A DNA stretch of 64,000 nt from Massilia sp. Leaf139 (GCF_001424165.1 NZ_LMOJ01000022.1:25882-89881); one strand, 5' to 3'. Numbered from the stretch's first letter, positions 27,359 to 39,001 are shown. The notes: generated by a model from the letters alone, not told the origin. Translations and numbers: made by a program.

Positions 27359-29436
27359 TGGCTAGTCATCCGCATGGCATGTTGCGGCGCGCGCCGCGCG
27401 CACTCGCCGCATCGCTGCTCGCCTTGTTCCTGGCCGGTTGCGCCGGCCAGAACGCCTTCCGCGAGGGCCACGAGCTGATCGCGCGCGACCAGATCGACGC
27501 CGGCCTGGCGAAGTACCGCGAAGCCGTGGCCGCCGATCCGGGCAATGCCGCTTTCCGCAGCGCCCTGCTGGGCGCGCGCGACCGCGCCGCCACGCGCCTC
27601 ATCGACAGCGCCGAACGCCGGCTGGCGGCCGGCGACGCCGGCGCCGCGGCCCAGGATTACGCGCGCGTGCTCGCCTTCGATCCGGCCAACGAACGGGCCC
27701 GCGCCGGCCTGCGCCAGGTCGAGGCCGATGCCCGCCACGTCAGGCTGATGAACGCGGCGAACGAGGCATACGAGCAAAAGGATCACGAGACGGCGCGCCA
27801 GCACGCCACGGCGATCCTGACCGAGCGCCCGGATCACGAGCCGGCGCGCCTGCTGCTGGCGAAGATCAACGAGGCGGCGGCGCGCCCGGGAGAGAAGGGC
27901 CTGGCAGCCGCCTACCGCACGCCGATCAGCATCGAATTCCGCGACGTCGCCCTGAAGCAGGCCTTCGAGGTGATCGCGCTGCGCTCGGGCCTGAACTTCG
28001 TGTTCGACAAGGACGTCAAGACCGACGCCCGCACCTCGATCTTCCTGAAGAACAGCAACGTCGAAGCCGCCATCTACTTCCTCTTGATGAGCAATCAGCT
28101 CGAGCAGCAGGTCATGGACGGCAACACCGTGATGATCTATCCGAACACCGCGGCCAAGCTGCGCGAATACCAGGAGCAGACGGTCAAGACCTTTTACCTG
28201 GCGAACGCCGACGCCAAGACCATCGGCAATACCCTCAAAACCATCGTCAAGTCGCGCGACGTCGTGGTCGACGAAAAGCTGAACCTCGTGATCGTGCGCG
28301 ACAGTCCGGAAGCGATCCGCCTGGCCACCAAGCTGGTCGCCCTGCAGGACGTGGCCGAGCCGGAAGTGATGCTCGACGTCGAGATCCTCGAGATCAAGCG
28401 CAGCAGCATTACCGAACTCGGCGTTGCCTGGCCGACGACGCTGGGCTTCGCGCCGCTGCAGGCGGCCGGCGGCGCACCGCTGACGATCGATGCGCTGCGC
28501 GGCCTGGCCAGCAGCAGGATCGGCGTGAGCGGCGTGTCGGCCAGCCTGAGCGCGAACCGTACCGACGGCGATTCGAACACCCTCGCCAACCCGCGCATCC
28601 GCGTGCGCAACAAGGAAAAGGCGAAGGTCGTCATCGGCGACAAGGTGCCGAACATCTCGGCCACCGTGTCCCTGGGCGGCACCAACAGTGTGTCGACCGA
28701 CACCGTCACCTATGTCGACGTCGGCCTCACGCTCAACGTCGAGCCGACCATCTACCTCAACAATGAAGTGGCGATCCGCATTGCGCTCGAGGTCAGCAAC
28801 GTGGTCGATACCCTGCGCACCGCGTCCGGTTCGGTGGCCTACCGGATCGGCACCCGCTCGGCCAACACCATGCTGCAGCTGAAGGATGGCGAGAACCAGG
28901 TGCTGGCGGGGCTGATCAACAATGAAGACCGCAGCAGCGGCAGCAAGGTGCCGGGGCTGGGCCACCTGCCGATCGTCGGGCGCCTGTTCGGACGCACCAA
29001 CGATACGTTCGACAAGACCGAGATCGTGCTGTCGATCACGCCGCACCTGGTGCGCAAGGTGCAGCGTCCGCCGGCCAGCGCGTCGGAGTTCACGGCCGGT
29101 ACCGAGGCGAACTTCCGGCGCCGTCCGGAGTCGCAGGCCGTGGTGGTGACGGGAACGCCGGTGCGCGTCCCGGCCAGCCAGCCGGCGCCTGCAGGTTTGC
29201 CTGCAAATGCGCCTGCAAATGCGCCCCCAAGCGCGCCTGCGAGCGCGCCGGCGCCGGCGCCGGGTTCGGGCCAGAGCGTGCCGGCGTCGGCGCTGCCAAG
29301 CACGCCCTCGCTGGGCACGCCGGTGCCGGCATCCGCGGCCGCGCCGGCCGGCGTGCTGGTCACCCCGGCGCCGTCCGGCGTCGTGGTCACGCCCATCGTG
29401 ACGCCACCGGCGGCGCCGCAGCCCCAGGGCCAGTAG
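27358..29436 (+). CDS. gspD: Secretin lipoprotein with N-terminal TPR region (GspD-like)
   Basis: The 692-residue protein begins with a lipoprotein signal, lipobox L-A-G-C at Cys28. TPR-like helices follow (about 30-190, [21 protein letters not shown] and two more). Then come a secretin N-domain ([23 protein letters not shown]), a second N-domain with [20 protein letters not shown], and the secretin core from about 340 to 570 with [12 protein letters not shown] and [11 protein letters not shown]. The tail (about 590-692) is Pro/Ala-rich with short repeats. As a self-lipidated secretin it may not need a pilotin. It forms the outer-membrane gate. The TPR fusion differs from classical GspD and resembles secretins of T2SS-like systems in delta-proteobacteria and Acidobacteria, from memory. 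Confidence 0.9.
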   Translation: MASHPHGMLRRAPRALAASLLALFLAGCAGQNAFREGHELIARDQIDAGLAKYREAVAADPGNAAFRSALLGARDRAATRLIDSAERRLAAGDAGAAAQDYARVLAFDPANERARAGLRQVEADARHVRLMNAANEAYEQKDHETARQHATAILTERPDHEPARLLLAKINEAAARPGEKGLAAAYRTPISIEFRDVALKQAFEVIALRSGLNFVFDKDVKTDARTSIFLKNSNVEAAIYFLLMSNQLEQQVMDGNTVMIYPNTAAKLREYQEQTVKTFYLANADAKTIGNTLKTIVKSRDVVVDEKLNLVIVRDSPEAIRLATKLVALQDVAEPEVMLDVEILEIKRSSITELGVAWPTTLGFAPLQAAGGAPLTIDALRGLASSRIGVSGVSASLSANRTDGDSNTLANPRIRVRNKEKAKVVIGDKVPNISATVSLGGTNSVSTDTVTYVDVGLTLNVEPTIYLNNEVAIRIALEVSNVVDTLRTASGSVAYRIGTRSANTMLQLKDGENQVLAGLINNEDRSSGSKVPGLGHLPIVGRLFGRTNDTFDKTEIVLSITPHLVRKVQRPPASASEFTAGTEANFRRRPESQAVVVTGTPVRVPASQPAPAGLPANAPANAPPSAPASAPAPAPGSGQSVPASALPSTPSLGTPVPASAAAPAGVLVTPAPSGVVVTPIVTPPAAPQPQGQ

Positions 29437-29438
29437 CC

Positions 29439-29915
29439 ATGCGTCGCTCCGCCCGCGGCTTCACGCTGATCGAACTGCTGGTGACGCTGGCGATCCTGGC
29501 GCTGCTCGGCACGCTCGTGGCGCCGGTGGCGCAGGTCACGGCGCAGCGCAAGCAGGAGGGCGAGCTGCGCAGGTCGCTGCGCGAGATACGCGCCGGGATC
29601 GACGCCTACAAGAAGGCTTTCGACGACGGCCGCATCATGCGCCGCGTCGGCGCCAGCGGCTATCCGCCGAAGCTGGAACTGCTGGTCGAGGGCGTGCCGG
29701 ATCTGCGCAGCCCGAAGCGCGCCAAGATTTTTTTCCTGCGCCGCCTGCCGCGCGATCCCTTCAATCCGGATCCCGGCCTGCAGGACGCCGAGACCTGGGG
29801 CAAGCGCAGCTACGCCAGCGAAGCGGCCGAACCGCGCGAAGGCGACGACGTGTACGACGTGTATTCGACCTCGACGCGGCCGGGCCTGAACGGCGTGCCG
29901 TACAACCGGTGGTGA
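29439..29915 (+). CDS. Type II secretion-like pseudopilin (minor, GspG/H-like)
   Basis: This 158-residue prepilin has the short leader MRRSARG and [22 protein letters not shown] with Glu5. The globular part lacks the calcium loop but has [28 protein letters not shown] and [12 protein letters not shown], like the GspG-type pseudopilins that accompany PilMNOP-type T2SS clusters. It starts 3 bp after the secretin gene and ends with PYNRW. It is probably a minor pseudopilin. Confidence 0.88.
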   Translation: MRRSARGFTLIELLVTLAILALLGTLVAPVAQVTAQRKQEGELRRSLREIRAGIDAYKKAFDDGRIMRRVGASGYPPKLELLVEGVPDLRSPKRAKIFFLRRLPRDPFNPDPGLQDAETWGKRSYASEAAEPREGDDVYDVYSTSTRPGLNGVPYNRW

Positions 29916-29917
29916 CC

Positions 29918-30304
29918 ATGAACGCCAACTTCACGCGAGCGCGCGGCTTTACCCTGATCGAACTGCTGGTGGTGCTCGGCATCATCGCCTTGCTGCTGAC
30001 GCTGGCGGTACCGCGCTTTTTCCCGAGCATCGACAAGTCGCGCGAGACGATCCTGGCCGAGAACCTGCGCAACACGCGCGAGATCATCGGGCAGTACTAC
30101 AGCGACACGGGACGCTATCCCGATTCGCTCGAGCAGCTGGTGGAGAAGAAATACCTGCGTGCGCCGCCCTTCGATCCGCTGACCGAAAGCAGCGCGACCT
30201 GGACGCTGGTGCCACCCGAGGACACGACCCTGGGCGGCGTCTACGACCTGCGCAGCGGCGCGCCCGGCAACGACGGCAGCGGCAAGCCGTACGCCGACTG
30301 GTAA
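29918..30304 (+). CDS. Pseudopilin (GspG-like, minor)
   Basis: This 128-residue prepilin has leader MNANFTRARG and [22 protein letters not shown] with Glu5. The domain has IIGQYYSDTGRYPDSLEQLVEKKYLRAPPFDPLT and ends KPYADW, a GspG-like design with a shorter C-terminal loop. ATG 29918 lies 3 bp after the preceding stop; two in-frame GTG codons directly before it belong to the end of that gene. It is followed 3 bp later by the next pseudopilin. Confidence 0.87.
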   Translation: MNANFTRARGFTLIELLVVLGIIALLLTLAVPRFFPSIDKSRETILAENLRNTREIIGQYYSDTGRYPDSLEQLVEKKYLRAPPFDPLTESSATWTLVPPEDTTLGGVYDLRSGAPGNDGSGKPYADW

Positions 30305-30306
30305 GC

Positions 30307-31038
30307 ATGGGGCGGTGCCCGCACCGGCGCCAGGCCGGCTTTACCTATGTCGGCATGATCGTGTTCGTCACGATCATCGGTCTCGTCGGCGCGGCCACGC
30401 TGAAAGTCGGCGCGCTGTTGCAGCGCGCGGAAGCGGAAAACGAATTGCTGGCCATCGGCGCCGAGTTCAGCGCGGCGCTCGCCAGCTATGCAGCGGCCAC
30501 GCCGCAAGGCCAGCCGACGCAGCCGGCCTCGCTCGAGGCCCTCCTGCGCGATCCGCGCTTTCCCAATCCGCGGCGCCACCTGCGCAGGATCTTCGTTGAC
30601 CCCATCACCGGACGCGCCGAGTGGGGGCTGGTGCGGGCGGCCGAGGGCGGGCCGATCGTCGGGGTGCACAGCCTGTCGCAGGCGCAGCCGCTCAAGGTCG
30701 CCAACTTCGACGCGCGCTTCGTCAATTTCGAGCACAAGCGCCACCTGTCGGAATGGCGCTTCGTGGCCAATAGCCAGGCGCTGGCCGGGAACGGCGCCGC
30801 GCCGGGGCAGGGCGCCCCGCCTGGAGCGACGATGTTCCCGCCGCCGGCCGCGCCGGCCGCCCCGACCGCCGCTCCGGTCGGGGAGCAGGCCGCGCTGCCC
30901 GAACCGGAACCGCCGCCGGAACCGCCCAAGCCCGACGAGGAAGAAGAAACGAAAGAAGAAGAAACGAAAGAAGAAGAAACGAAAGAAGAAACGCCGCCGC
31001 CCGAACCCGCATCGGAAGCAACCCGGTCGGGCTTTTGA
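30307..31038 (+). CDS. Pseudopilin without Glu5 (GspK-like tip candidate)
   Basis: This 243-residue protein has a prepilin leader MGRCPHRRQAG and hydrophobic helix FTYVGMIVFVTIIGLVGAATL, but residue 5 of the mature helix is Gly instead of Glu. Loss of Glu5 is characteristic of GspK, the tip subunit that starts the pseudopilus. The globular part (about 35-160) contains a Phe-Pro-Asn segment and an FVDPITGRAEWG motif. The C-terminus is a long disordered tail: Pro/Ala stretch, then a KEEET-type repeat (coded by 30940-30993). There is no similarity to the large insert of canonical GspK, so tip function is inference. It is the last gene of the cluster. Confidence 0.82.
   Translation: MGRCPHRRQAGFTYVGMIVFVTIIGLVGAATLKVGALLQRAEAENELLAIGAEFSAALASYAAATPQGQPTQPASLEALLRDPRFPNPRRHLRRIFVDPITGRAEWGLVRAAEGGPIVGVHSLSQAQPLKVANFDARFVNFEHKRHLSEWRFVANSQALAGNGAAPGQGAPPGATMFPPPAAPAAPTAAPVGEQAALPEPEPPPEPPKPDEEEETKEEETKEEETKEETPPPEPASEATRSGF
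30940..30993 (+). repeat. 15-bp coding tandem repeat (EEETK)
   Basis: Three units of GAAGAAGAAACGAAA plus a partial fourth encode the acidic/basic tail of the last pseudopilin. The perfect repeat is prone to length change by slippage. Confidence 0.9.
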
Positions 31039-31044
31039 AGGGAC

Positions 31045-32595
31045 TTATTTTGCGCGGCGCTTGAAGTCGCGCGGACGGAAGCCCAGCGCGATCAGGACGG
31101 CGAAATAGCTGGCAGCGCTCAGGACGATGATGCCGAGCAGGGCGCCACCGCGCAGGAAGGGCCGGGCGCGCAGGGCGATCCAGTCGAACTGGATCTGGCT
31201 GAACCAGGCCACTGCGCCCATCACCGCCACGGCCGCCATCAGCTTCAGGAAGAAGGCCAGCCAGCCGGGCTGCGGCACGTAGATGCGGCGGCGGCGCAGG
31301 CCGCTGTAGAGCAGCGCGGCATTCAGACAGGCGCCTACGCCGATCGACAGCGCCAGGCCGGCCACGCCGAACAGCGGCACGAAGACCAGGTTCAAGAGCT
31401 GGGTCGCGACCAGCACGCCGACCGCGATGTTCACCGGCGTGCGCACTTCCTGGCGCGCGAAAAAGGCGGGCGCCAGGGTCTTGACCAGGATGAAGCCGAG
31501 CAGGCCCGCGCTGTAAGCCATCAGCGGCAGCGAGGAGTGGGCGACGTCGGCGGCATCGAACGCGCCGTAGTGGAACAGGGTGGCGATCATCGGCGTGGCC
31601 AGGGTCGCCAGGCCCACTGCCGACGGGATCGACAGCAGGAAGGTCAGGCGCAGGCCCCAGTCGAGCAGGGACGAGTATTCGGTGGTGTCGCCCTCGGTAT
31701 TGGCTTTTGCCAGGCCCGGCAGAAGGATGGTGCCCAGCGCCACGCCGAGCAGGGCGGTCGGCAGTTCCATCAGGCGATCCGCGTACTGCAGCGCGGTGAC
31801 GGCGCCGGCGGCCAGGCTGGCGGCGATGGTGGTGTTGATCAGGAGACTGATCTGGGCGGCGGCGACGGCGAACACGGCCGGCCCCATCTTGCCGAGCATG
31901 CGCATCACGCCGGCGTCGCGCAGGCCGGTGAAGGGATTGACCGACAAGCGCGGCAGCATGCCGAGCTTGAGCAGCGAAGGAAGCTGGAGCGCCACCTGCA
32001 GTACGCCGCCGATGCAGACGCCGACGGCCATCGCATAGATCGGCTGCGCGAACCAGTCGGCCATGACGACGGCGGCGAAGATGAAGGAGATGTTCAGCAG
32101 CACCGGGGTGATCGCCGGGATCTTGAACTGGCGCCAGGTATTCAGGATGCCGCTGGACAGGGCAACGAAGGCCATGCAGGCGATATACGGGAACATCATG
32201 CGCGTCATGACGACGGCGGCGTCGAAGGCGGCCGGTTCGCGCTGCAGGCCGCCGCCGATCCAGTAGATGAGGACGGGCGCGGCCAGGATGCCGGCGATGC
32301 TGACCAGAACCGTGGCCCAGATCAGCACCGTGGCGACGTGGTCGACCAGGGTCTTGGTCGCCTCCTGGCCGTATTTGGTCTTGTATTCGGTGAGGATGGG
32401 CACGAAGGCTTGCGAGAACGCGCCTTCGGCGAACAGGCGCCGCAAGAGGTTCGGCAGGCGGAAGGCGATGTTGAAGGCGTCGGTGAAGTTGGAGGCGCCG
32501 AAGGTGGCGGCGAACAGGCTTTCGCGCAGCAGGCCGGTCACGCGGGACACCATGGTCATGCTGGAAATGGCAGCGAGGGTCTTGAGCAGATTCAT
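31045..32595 (-). CDS. murJ: Lipid II flippase MurJ
   Basis: The 516-residue polytopic protein has about 14 transmembrane helices and the MOP-superfamily start MNLLKTLAAISSMTMVSRVTGLLRE, with Arg and Glu residues of the central cavity (RVTGLLRE, NIAFRLPNLLRRLFAEGAFSQAF). It flips lipid II across the inner membrane for peptidoglycan synthesis. Length and motifs are normal for MurJ/MviN. It converges on the pseudopilin gene with 6 bp between them and is divergent from rpsT, an arrangement common in beta- and gamma-proteobacteria. Confidence 0.96.
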   Translation of the reverse strand: MNLLKTLAAISSMTMVSRVTGLLRESLFAATFGASNFTDAFNIAFRLPNLLRRLFAEGAFSQAFVPILTEYKTKYGQEATKTLVDHVATVLIWATVLVSIAGILAAPVLIYWIGGGLQREPAAFDAAVVMTRMMFPYIACMAFVALSSGILNTWRQFKIPAITPVLLNISFIFAAVVMADWFAQPIYAMAVGVCIGGVLQVALQLPSLLKLGMLPRLSVNPFTGLRDAGVMRMLGKMGPAVFAVAAAQISLLINTTIAASLAAGAVTALQYADRLMELPTALLGVALGTILLPGLAKANTEGDTTEYSSLLDWGLRLTFLLSIPSAVGLATLATPMIATLFHYGAFDAADVAHSSLPLMAYSAGLLGFILVKTLAPAFFARQEVRTPVNIAVGVLVATQLLNLVFVPLFGVAGLALSIGVGACLNAALLYSGLRRRRIYVPQPGWLAFFLKLMAAVAVMGAVAWFSQIQFDWIALRARPFLRGGALLGIIVLSAASYFAVLIALGFRPRDFKRRAK

Positions 32596-32672
32596 GGGGC
32601 GAGATTATAGCTGGGCAATACGCAGTGCACTGCGTGCTTCCGCGCTTGACGGTGTCGAAAATGAAGAATGAA

Positions 32673-32701
32673 TTGCCAGAAGAGGGTTGTTTCGCTATAA
32701 T
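32673..32701 (+). promoter_or_regulatory. Sigma-70 promoter of rpsT
   Basis: TTGCCA and TATAAT are separated by 17 bp, an almost consensus promoter. Transcription would start near 32708, giving a leader of about 108 nt before rpsT. Confidence 0.8.
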
Positions 32702-32815
32702 CGTGGGCTGTACTGAATTCTGTTAGCAGACACATATGTTTGGCAGGCACTGGAATGGGCCAGTTTGACTCGCTAATGTTTGCAAACGCAACTTGACCCC
32801 GATTTAGGAAATTCC

Positions 32816-33082
32816 ATGGCAAATACCGCACAAGCGCGCAAACGCGCTCGTCAAGCAGTTAAGCAAAACGCACACAACAGCGCTCAGCGTTCGACCCTGC
32901 GCACCGCCATCAAGGCCGTCCGCAAAGCCATCCAGGCTGGCGACAAAGCTGCTGCAACCAGCATCTTCCAGTCGTCCGTGTCGACCATCGACAGCATCGC
33001 TGACAAGAAAATCATCCACAAGAACAAGGCCGCTCGCCACAAGAGCCGCCTGGCTGCTGCCCTGAAAGCCCTGTCGGCCTAA
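32816..33082 (+). CDS. rpsT: 30S ribosomal protein S20
   Basis: This 88-residue basic protein starts [18 protein letters not shown] and matches S20 throughout ([39 protein letters not shown]). It binds 16S rRNA in the small subunit. ATG 32816 follows AGGAA with correct spacing; an in-frame upstream ATG (32780) has no site. The roughly 108-nt leader may allow feedback control as in E. coli. A terminator follows 50 bp after the stop. Confidence 0.97.
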   Translation: MANTAQARKRARQAVKQNAHNSAQRSTLRTAIKAVRKAIQAGDKAAATSIFQSSVSTIDSIADKKIIHKNKAARHKSRLAAALKALSA

Positions 33083-33132
33083 CAACCGGTTGGCGCGCGG
33101 CCCCGGCCGCGCTGGCAGTACAGTGGAAGAAG

Positions 33133-33165
33133 AACCCGCCCGGCGCAAGCCCCGGCGGGTTTTTC
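33133..33165 (+). terminator. Intrinsic terminator after rpsT
   Basis: A stem ACCCGCC/GGCGGGT with a 13-nt loop is followed by a short T run. Confidence 0.8.
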
Positions 33166-33212
33166 CGCTTTCGGATCGTTTGTTATCCGATATCGGAATC
33201 GATGGCGATAGT

Positions 33213-33347
33213 GCACCGTAGGGCGGGCATGCCCGCGTACGTGCCGATATGCGCCGTACCGTCATTTGTATGGTTCAGGTAGCCAGCCGAGCTCGTCGTC
33301 GCGTTTATTCAACCAGCGAACGCGTGGGCATGCCCACCCTACGGTGC
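33213..33347. repeat. Inverted-repeat-bounded GTAGGGTGGGC element, 135 bp
   Basis: Two 22-bp arms, GCACCGTAGGGCGGGCATGCCC and the complement of its near-identical partner (one mismatch), face each other across about 90 bp. This is one of five GTAGGG(T/C)GGGC loci in the window. The interior has no gene. With the rpsT terminator it accounts for the space between rpsT and the DUF2243 gene. Confidence 0.75.
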
Positions 33348-33388
33348 GCGTCCGCTACGTACGAGAATGTGTTCGATAAATTCCGACA

Positions 33389-34183
33389 TCACCCCCGCGC
33401 CGACGTCCAGGCGAGACACCCCACCGCCAGCGCCGAGTTGCTCACCATCCAGGCCCCGTGCCGGTAGAGCAGGGCGGTCTTGCCGCGATCATTCACATCC
33501 AGCGCCCACACGTCCCCCTTTGGCGACGACCACAGGATGCGCCCGTCGACCGCGTCGATGCCGGCGAACACCTGGCTTGGCGCGGTCCCCGGCTTGAAGA
33601 ACACCATGGTTGTGCTGACGTCCGGCGGCGGCAGGGCGGCAACCGGGCCGCCGATCAGCACCGCCAGCACCAGCGCCGCCGCGCCGCCGCGCCCGCCGGC
33701 AGTGCCATTCCCGCGCCGCAGCCGCAGGCCGAGCACGACGAAAGCGACGCCAAAGACCACGAACCACAGCAGATCCCAGAACAGCAGGTTGTCGCTATCG
33801 AGCCGGATGCGGTGGATGCCGAGCACCCAGTGCGACAGGATGCCGTCGAGGATGTGCCAGGCGCCGAAGCCGAGCGCCGCATTGGCCAGCAGCAGGCGGT
33901 CGCCGCCCCCGCCGACGTGGTGGCGGCCCTTCCACAGTTTCCACAGCCCGGCAAAGGCGAGCACGTACATCAGCAGGTGGAAGAAGCCGTCAACCATGAT
34001 CTGCACCCGGATGTCCTGGAAGGGTGGCCGTGTGACGAGCGAGAGCAGGTGATGCCATTGCAGGATCTGGTGCAGCAGGATGCCGTCGAAAAAGCCGCCC
34101 AGGCCGAATCCCAGCAGGTAGCCGGCCCAGCCGAGCGAGCGCGATTCGGAGATGAAGGTGGCATCGGTCTGGCGGACGGTCAT
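33389..34183 (-). CDS. DUF2243 membrane protein with exported-type C-terminal domain
   Basis: This 264-residue protein has a DUF2243 part (about 15-165) with GFFDGILLHQILQWHHLLS, FFHLLMYVLAFAGLWKLW, GAWHILDGILSHWVLGIHRI and WFVVFGVAFVVLGL, giving four membrane segments and conserved His residues that could bind metal or haem. A further hydrophobic helix follows (LVLAVLIGGPVAALPP), then a soluble domain of about 70 residues (STTMVFFKPGTAPSQVFAGI, WSSPKGDVWALDV). That C-terminal domain resembles small exported proteins usually encoded alone, so this looks like a fusion. Function is unknown. Confidence 0.82.
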   Translation of the reverse strand: MTVRQTDATFISESRSLGWAGYLLGFGLGGFFDGILLHQILQWHHLLSLVTRPPFQDIRVQIMVDGFFHLLMYVLAFAGLWKLWKGRHHVGGGGDRLLLANAALGFGAWHILDGILSHWVLGIHRIRLDSDNLLFWDLLWFVVFGVAFVVLGLRLRRGNGTAGGRGGAAALVLAVLIGGPVAALPPPDVSTTMVFFKPGTAPSQVFAGIDAVDGRILWSSPKGDVWALDVNDRGKTALLYRHGAWMVSNSALAVGCLAWTSARG

Positions 34184-34575
34184 GGCAACTCCCTTGGGAA
34201 AAATCGGCGCTGCGGCCGTGCCGCCATCCTAGCGCGTTCGCCCATCCGCCCGCGCCGCGCAGCCGTATGGCCTCGTCGCGACGGCCTTCGGCTTGCTAAA
34301 GCTGTGGCGCACAGTAAAATACTGGTGCATAATGTGAAACGCTCGTCTTATGTCTTATAGAAGACTTGGGCGGAGGAAGAGGTCTCCCGGCGGTGCGGCA
34401 TGCAGCGCATATCGCAGCTGGCCGGGCCGCCTTCGTGTCCGATTCCCCTTCGCCCGAAGGAGGAGTAGCATGAGCGGCGAGGCGCGTAGGACGTCGCGTT
34501 CTTCGCGAACGAAGACCAGCGTTACTTATTGAGTTGAACCATCGCGACCGTTCGCGAGAACCGAGGAAAAAGCGC
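34184..34575. other. Intergenic region holding icd control signals
   Basis: The region separates the divergent DUF2243 and isocitrate dehydrogenase genes. It holds the shared promoter/operator block (34316-34365) and about 200 bp of leader in which I see no gene or riboswitch. Confidence 0.6.
34316..34365 (+). promoter_or_regulatory. Promoter and operator shared by the two icd genes (copy A)
   Basis: A -10-like CATAAT within TGGTGCATAATG (34323-34334) is followed 13 bp later by CTTATGTCTTATAGAAGAC (34347-34365), whose GTCTT-ATAG-AAGAC core is a perfect inverted repeat. The same block precedes the second icd gene at 37611-37658. The site at about +10 suggests a repressor; its form resembles GntR/FadR-type operators, which is inference. 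Confidence 0.6.
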
Positions 34576-36810
<2,235 letters not shown>

Positions 36811-36830
36811 CTTAGCTTAGCTCGCAAAGA

Positions 36831-36866
36831 AAAACCCGCCTGGCTTTGGCCCGGCGGGTTTTTTTA
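36831..36866 (+). terminator. Intrinsic terminator after monomeric icd
   Basis: A 10-bp stem AAAACCCGCC/GGCGGGTTTT with a 12-nt loop runs into further T. Confidence 0.92.
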
Positions 36867-36869
36867 TTG

Positions 36870-36985
36870 GTAGGGTGGGCGCCCTGTGCCCACCAAATGG
36901 ATGCGCCAACGCGACGCCACGTTTTGGTGGGCACGGGGCGCCCGGTGAAACCGTGGGCGATGCCATTGGCATCGCCCACCCCTAC
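36870..36985. repeat. Compound hairpin repeat GTAGGGTGGGC, long copy 1
   Basis: The 116-bp unit runs from GTAGGGTGGGC to CCCCTAC. Hairpin 1 has 18-bp arms at 36877-36894 and 36926-36943 with one T-G wobble. A linker GGTGAAACC leads to hairpin 2 at 36953-36979, a perfect 12-bp stem around ATT. It fills the gap between the icd terminator and the rluE-like gene and overlaps that gene's stop codon. A near-identical unit lies at 62238-62352. Confidence 0.9.
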
Positions 36986-37542
36986 CGCTTCACCGCCGAC
37001 ACGGGCACCTCGGCGAACTCGCCCGGCATCAAGGGATGCGTCTGCAAACTGAACGGCCCGATACTGCTGCGCACCAGCCGCAGCGTCGGCAAGCCGACCG
37101 CCGCCGTCATCCGCCGCACCTGCCGGTTCTTTCCTTCTTCCAGCGTAATCGCGATCCAGCTCGTCGGCTTGTCCTGGCGCGTGCGGATCGGCGGGTTGCG
37201 CGGCCACAGCCATGCGGGTTCGGCGATGCGCACTGCGCGGCAGGGTTTTGTCACGAAGTCGCCCAGGTCGAGCGGCGCCTGCAGGCGCGCCAGGGCGGCC
37301 GCGTCGGGGACGCCATCGACCTGCACCAGGTAGATCTTCGCTTCCTTGTGGTCAGGGTGCGCGATCTTGTGCTGCAGGGCGCCGTCGTCGGTCAGCAGCA
37401 TCAGGCCTTCGCTGTCGGCGTCGAGGCGGCCGGCGGGGTAGATGCCGGGAATGCTGAGGTAATCGGCGAGCGTTTCCCGGTCGTCCTGCGACGAAAACTG
37501 GCACAAGACCTGGAAGGGTTTATTGAAGAGAATAAGCGGCAT
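36982..37542 (-). CDS. rluE: 23S rRNA pseudouridine synthase, RluE-like
   Basis: This 186-residue protein belongs to the RsuA/RluB/E/F group, short form without S4 domain, as in RluE (which modifies U2457 of 23S rRNA in E. coli). It starts MPLILFNKPFQVLCQFS, carries the catalytic Asp motif GRLDADSEGLMLLTDDG, and ends with the GKNRQVRRM and LRLVRSSIGPF motifs. An upstream extension is open but rich in unrelated sequence; the start follows family length. It is transcribed against, and lies between, the two icd genes. Confidence 0.87.
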   Translation of the reverse strand: MPLILFNKPFQVLCQFSSQDDRETLADYLSIPGIYPAGRLDADSEGLMLLTDDGALQHKIAHPDHKEAKIYLVQVDGVPDAAALARLQAPLDLGDFVTKPCRAVRIAEPAWLWPRNPPIRTRQDKPTSWIAITLEEGKNRQVRRMTAAVGLPTLRLVRSSIGPFSLQTHPLMPGEFAEVPVSAVKR

Positions 37543-37610
37543 GAATAATGTTTGGAGCAAAACCGGGAAAGGCAGGTGAAACGCTGGCCGCCCGAGCATG
37601 GCATCTGGCA

Positions 37611-37658
37611 AAATAGTGGTGCATAATGCAAGTCGCCATCTTATGTCTTATAGAGGAG
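37611..37658 (+). promoter_or_regulatory. Promoter and operator shared by the two icd genes (copy B)
   Basis: CATAAT within TGGTGCATAATG (37617-37628) is followed 12 bp later by CTTATGTCTTATAGAGGAG (37640-37658), aligned almost base for base with 34316-34365. The surrounding genes are unrelated, which makes chance similarity unlikely. Confidence 0.6.
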
Positions 37659-37744
37659 TGGCAGACGTCGCCAATGAGGCCGCCATTGTAATGCAGCCGC
37701 CCGTCCTGTCTTCCTCTACTCGCCGCGACCACCTGGGAGAACAC

Positions 37745-39001
37745 ATGTACCAACATATTAACGTACCCGCCGAAGGCCAGAAAATCACGGTCAATGCCGA
37801 TTTCTCGCTGAACGTGCCGGACAACCCGATCATTCCCTATATCGAAGGCGATGGCACCGGCCTCGACATCACGCCCGTCATGCTGAAGGTGGTCGACGCC
37901 GCGGTGGCCAAGGCCTACGGCGGGCAGCGCAAGATCAGCTGGATGGAAATCTTCGCCGGCGAAAAGTCGACCAGCATCTACGGCCCCGACGTCTGGCTGC
38001 CGCCCGAAACCCTGGACGTGGTCAAGGATTACGTGGTCTCGATCAAGGGCCCCCTGACGACGCCCGTGGGCGGCGGCATCCGTTCGCTCAACGTCGCGCT
38101 GCGCCAGGAACTCGACCTCTACGTCTGCCTGCGCCCGGTGCGCTATTTCAAGGGCGTGCCCTCGCCGCTGAAGCAGCCGGAAAAGACCGACATGGTCATC
38201 TTCCGCGAGAACTCGGAAGACATCTACGCCGGCATCGAGTGGGCGGCCGATTCGGAAGGCGTCAAGAAGGTCATCGAATTCCTGACCAGGGAAATGGGCG
38301 TCAAGAAGATCCGCTTCCCGGAAAGCTCGGGCATCGGCATCAAGCCTGTCTCGCGCGAAGGCACCGAGCGCCTGGTGCGCAAGGCGCTCCAGTATGCGAT
38401 CGACAACGACAAGCCTTCGGTGACGATCGTCCACAAGGGCAACATCATGAAGTACACCGAAGGCGGCTTCCGCGACTGGGCCTACGCGCTGGCGCAGACC
38501 GAGTTCGGCGCCGAGCTGATCGACGGCGGCCCATGGTGCAAGTTCAAGAGTTCGAAGACGGGGCGCGACATCATCGTCAAGGATTCGATCGCCGACGCCT
38601 TCCTGCAGCAGATCCTGCTGCGTCCGGCCGAGTACAGCGTGATCGCGACCCTGAACCTGAACGGCGACTATGTCTCCGATGCGCTGGCGGCTCAGGTGGG
38701 CGGCATCGGCATCGCGCCGGGCGCCAACATGTCGGACTCGGTCGCCATGTTCGAAGCGACCCACGGCACCGCGCCCAAGTACGCCGGCAAGGATTACGTG
38801 AATCCGGGCTCGCTCATCCTGTCGGCGGAAATGATGCTGCGCCACATGGGCTGGATCGAAGCGGCCGACCTGATCATCGCCTCGATGGAACGCGCGATCG
38901 CCTCGAAACGCGTGACCTACGATTTCGCGCGCCTGATGGAAGGCGCGACCCAGGTGTCGTGCTCGGGATTCGGCGAGGTCATGATCGAGCAGATGCAATA
39001 A
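37745..39001 (+). CDS. icd: Dimeric NADP-dependent isocitrate dehydrogenase
   Basis: This 418-residue enzyme is of the E. coli Icd type. It shows [15 protein letters not shown], the isocitrate-binding block with the regulatory Ser ([13 protein letters not shown]), the [12 protein letters not shown]ys region and [19 protein letters not shown]. The Lys-Tyr after Pro in that last motif and the following Val are NADP-specificity residues in E. coli. Two candidate starts lie upstream in frame, but ATG 37745 gives the family N-terminus MYQHINVP. It duplicates the reaction of the monomeric enzyme upstream. A 13-bp tandem repeat starts in its last codons. Confidence 0.96.
   Translation: MYQHINVPAEGQKITVNADFSLNVPDNPIIPYIEGDGTGLDITPVMLKVVDAAVAKAYGGQRKISWMEIFAGEKSTSIYGPDVWLPPETLDVVKDYVVSIKGPLTTPVGGGIRSLNVALRQELDLYVCLRPVRYFKGVPSPLKQPEKTDMVIFRENSEDIYAGIEWAADSEGVKKVIEFLTREMGVKKIRFPESSGIGIKPVSREGTERLVRKALQYAIDNDKPSVTIVHKGNIMKYTEGGFRDWAYALAQTEFGAELIDGGPWCKFKSSKTGRDIIVKDSIADAFLQQILLRPAEYSVIATLNLNGDYVSDALAAQVGGIGIAPGANMSDSVAMFEATHGTAPKYAGKDYVNPGSLILSAEMMLRHMGWIEAADLIIASMERAIASKRVTYDFARLMEGATQVSCSGFGEVMIEQMQ

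Noticed and set aside
30940..30993. CRISPR-like array
   Set aside because: The repeats are contiguous 15-bp coding units without spacers. No CRISPR array exists in the window.
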